Assembly (NCBI GenBank): GCA_964058805.1
Contig: CAXKVV010002074.1
Location: 1-35,104, forward strand
From: Schoenoplectus triqueter
Lineage: Eukaryota > Streptophyta > Magnoliopsida > Poales > Cyperaceae
DNA length: 35,104 nucleotides
Reading direction: 5' to 3'
Made by a program: the position numbers and the translations under genes
Shown here: positions 33,837 through 35,104 of the stretch, in pieces
Layout of the letters: the number at the start of each line of letters is the position of its first letter
Numbering within the stretch: position 1 is the first letter of the stretch
The notes under the pieces: generated by a model
Database searches by the model: none
What the model saw: the letters and a program-made list of their open reading frames with translations, nothing else
What the model was told of the DNA's origin: nothing

Positions 33837-33848
33837 TATCTTAGAAAT

Positions 33849-33999
33849 GGCAGGGGCCGCGCGCCTCGACCACAAATTACGACGTCCACTCTGCCACTTG
33901 GGCAGATGGTAGACCAGCGCTCCTCCCAAGTGCAATGGAGGCCACTGACCTAGGCCATGCACCTTCTTGATCGCGCATCGACCCCGTCCAGGTAAGTGC
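33849..33999 (-). ncRNA. U1 spliceosomal snRNA (variant)
   Basis: U1 snRNA pairs with 5' splice sites in the spliceosome. On the minus strand the RNA begins gcacttacctg, whose acttacctg is fully complementary to the 5' splice site CAG|GTAAGT. The stem-loop I loop gatcaagaagg (U1-70K site), the stem-loop II loop attgcactt (U1A site) and the Sm site aatttgtgg are all present, followed by a gcggcccctgcc end. The length is 151 nt, against about 160 in plants. The 5' arm of stem-loop IV is shortened by roughly ten bases, and the first two bases are GC in place of AU. Promoter elements upstream are well spaced. It is either an expressed variant or a recently damaged copy. Confidence 0.9.
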
Positions 34000-34023
34000 C
34001 TTTCTACGTAGAACCCCATCCTC

Positions 34024-34076
34024 TATTTATAAGTACCTCCAGCGACTTCTCTCGCGTTAATTTGGGAATGTGGGAC
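34024..34076 (-). promoter_or_regulatory. U1 snRNA promoter: USE and TATA, Pol II spacing
   Basis: On the minus strand the upstream sequence element reads gtcccacattc (34076-34066), matching the plant consensus RTCCCACATCG at nine of eleven positions. TTATAAATA lies at 34032-34024. The 33-bp spacer is that of RNA polymerase II snRNA genes (Pol III types are about ten bases shorter). The TATA start is 33 bp before the RNA 5' end. GGCCCA words at 34158-34163 (on the minus strand) and 34194-34199 (on the plus strand) resemble the RGCCCR elements of monocot snRNA promoters, which is only suggestive. Confidence 0.85.
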
Positions 34077-34371
34077 TAACGAAACGCTGGTAGTGGTAGC
34101 ATAATAGAGAACCGGACAGGCACCTACTCGTCTTGCAGTAGCAGGCCTATGAGATTTTGGGCCTTAGTTTATTTCTGATTTTGGAGCAATACCGGCCCAA
34201 CAATGAACCTCTTTGAGTCTTTGGAATTTGCTGTACTACTCTCTAGTATCTACTACTATACTCGAGTTTCGGATTTATTCTTCATTTTGTTAATGCTTCA
34301 ATGTCGTTATACTTCATAACAAAATACTAAGCGTTTTTTTTGAAGTAGGTTTTTACCTACTTTATTTAAAA

Positions 34372-34802
34372 CTAGCTATATATCCACGCGTTGTAGCAGA
34401 TTTTTTTTATTTAAACATTAAAACATTATAAAAAAAATCACATTTATCTAATATTAAATTATAAATTTACCAAATTATAGAAAAAACCTATAATAAAGAC
34501 TATATTTAATCTTAGATGAGATTTTTGCACAATATGAGTTAATGATTCATGATTTTTATGGCAAGAAAAGTAAATTATTCTAACATATATTATCACCATT
34601 AATTTTTTACTAAATATGCATAAAGTTCCTAAATAAAAAAATAATATTATGGAAATAATAATATATAAGGAAAATAAATGGAGAGAAAGAGTGGATTAAA
34701 TGACGCGATCACATACGTTCGATCAACCAAAAATAATATTATCCATCTAATTGAGGGATAAAATGGGTATAATAAAAAATGGACTTTATATAATAATATA
34801 GA
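34372..34802 (-). mobile_element. Non-autonomous Helitron (431 bp)
   Basis: Read on the minus strand, the element starts TCTATATTATTATATAAAG after a host A (34803) and ends CTAG before a host T (34371), as the Helitron A|TC...CTRR|T rule requires. A degenerate cgcgttgtagcag-type phrase sits near the 3' end where the hairpin should be, but the stem is weak. The inside is AT-rich with no Rep/helicase. Confidence 0.55.
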
Positions 34803-34942
34803 TTTAAATAATTACATGCTAGAGAAGGAGGGGGTTGATACATCCTCACTCCGGAGATTGAAAATAATACTGAAAGCTCTATCTGCCTTTAGGATTAATG
34901 TAATTCGTTGGCTGAGCCGTTAGATTGATTTTGCGGTTATTC

Positions 34943-35003
34943 AGTTTTACCTTGTTTTTTTTTTTTTTTTTTTGATAATTACCCGTAGGAGTTTTACCTT
35001 GTT
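34943..35003 (-). mobile_element. Severely 5'-truncated LINE-like insertion with poly(A) and target duplication
   Basis: A 14-bp direct repeat agttttaccttgtt at 34943-34956 and 34990-35003 flanks a T run (a poly(A) tail on the minus strand) and about 16 bp of unique sequence ending in gtaattatc on the minus strand. A long target duplication plus A-tail is the mark of LINE-type retroposition. Confidence 0.6.
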
Positions 35004-35104
35004 CAATTGGACCATTTAAATGAACTCTTTAATGTTACTAGAGAAAACCCAGCAAATAGTATAAATTTATTATTTGCTCCTGAAGTCCCAACTAATATCT
35101 CGAG

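Noticed and set aside
33801..34019. 72-residue minus-strand open frame
   Set aside because: It overlaps the U1 snRNA gene exactly. The apparent coding content is the structured RNA sequence.

Overview
The window is nuclear DNA of a flowering plant. It carries a plastid-targeted EF-Tu gene, two mitochondrial NAD-isocitrate dehydrogenase genes, a TFIIH subunit gene and a U1 snRNA gene, all with plant-type introns or promoters, set in AT-rich DNA full of plant transposable elements. The 5' ends of the EF-Tu and first IDH genes are much richer in G+C than the rest of those genes. That gradient recalls monocots but does not decide the lineage.

Layout, left to right. 1-7440 has no convincing host gene. 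It holds a long imperfect hairpin (655-796), a decayed minus-strand Ty3/gypsy-like element with one recognisable LTR (about 2434-5268) and a seven-unit palindromic tandem array (5576-6042). 7461-9958 is the plastid EF-Tu gene tufA (two exons) with its promoter. A Ty1/copia element (10271-14921, TSD CTATT) sits about 0.3 kb beyond the tufA stop. 15240-16354 is a small gene for TFB5/GTF2H5, a 70-residue TFIIH subunit whose first coding exon is only 35 bp. A second copia element lies on the minus strand (17814-23535, TSD CACAT), with an array of short hairpins in its leader. 24637-25258 has a gypsy LTR fragment and an orphan exon of an ALDH6-type aldehyde dehydrogenase. A Helitron-like 3' end (near 27089) and a hAT-type MITE (27394-27915, TSD GCAACACT) follow. 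28177-32789 holds two tandem, co-oriented four-exon genes for the regulatory subunit of mitochondrial NAD-IDH. On the minus strand, 33849-33999 is a U1 snRNA gene with USE, TATA and 3'-box. A non-autonomous Helitron (34372-34802) and a tiny truncated LINE-like insertion (34943-35003) close the window.

The host genes are independent housekeeping functions: plastid translation, transcription and repair, the TCA cycle, and splicing. Nothing suggests an operon-like or clustered pathway. No wholly new system was found. The least explained structures are the hairpin array in the copia-2 leader, the copia-2 primer site that matches the 5' half of tRNA-Ile with a C opposite the wobble inosine, the palindromic array at 5576-6042, and the U1 gene with a shortened stem-loop IV. 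All calls were made by eye, without database searches; family assignments rest on remembered motifs.
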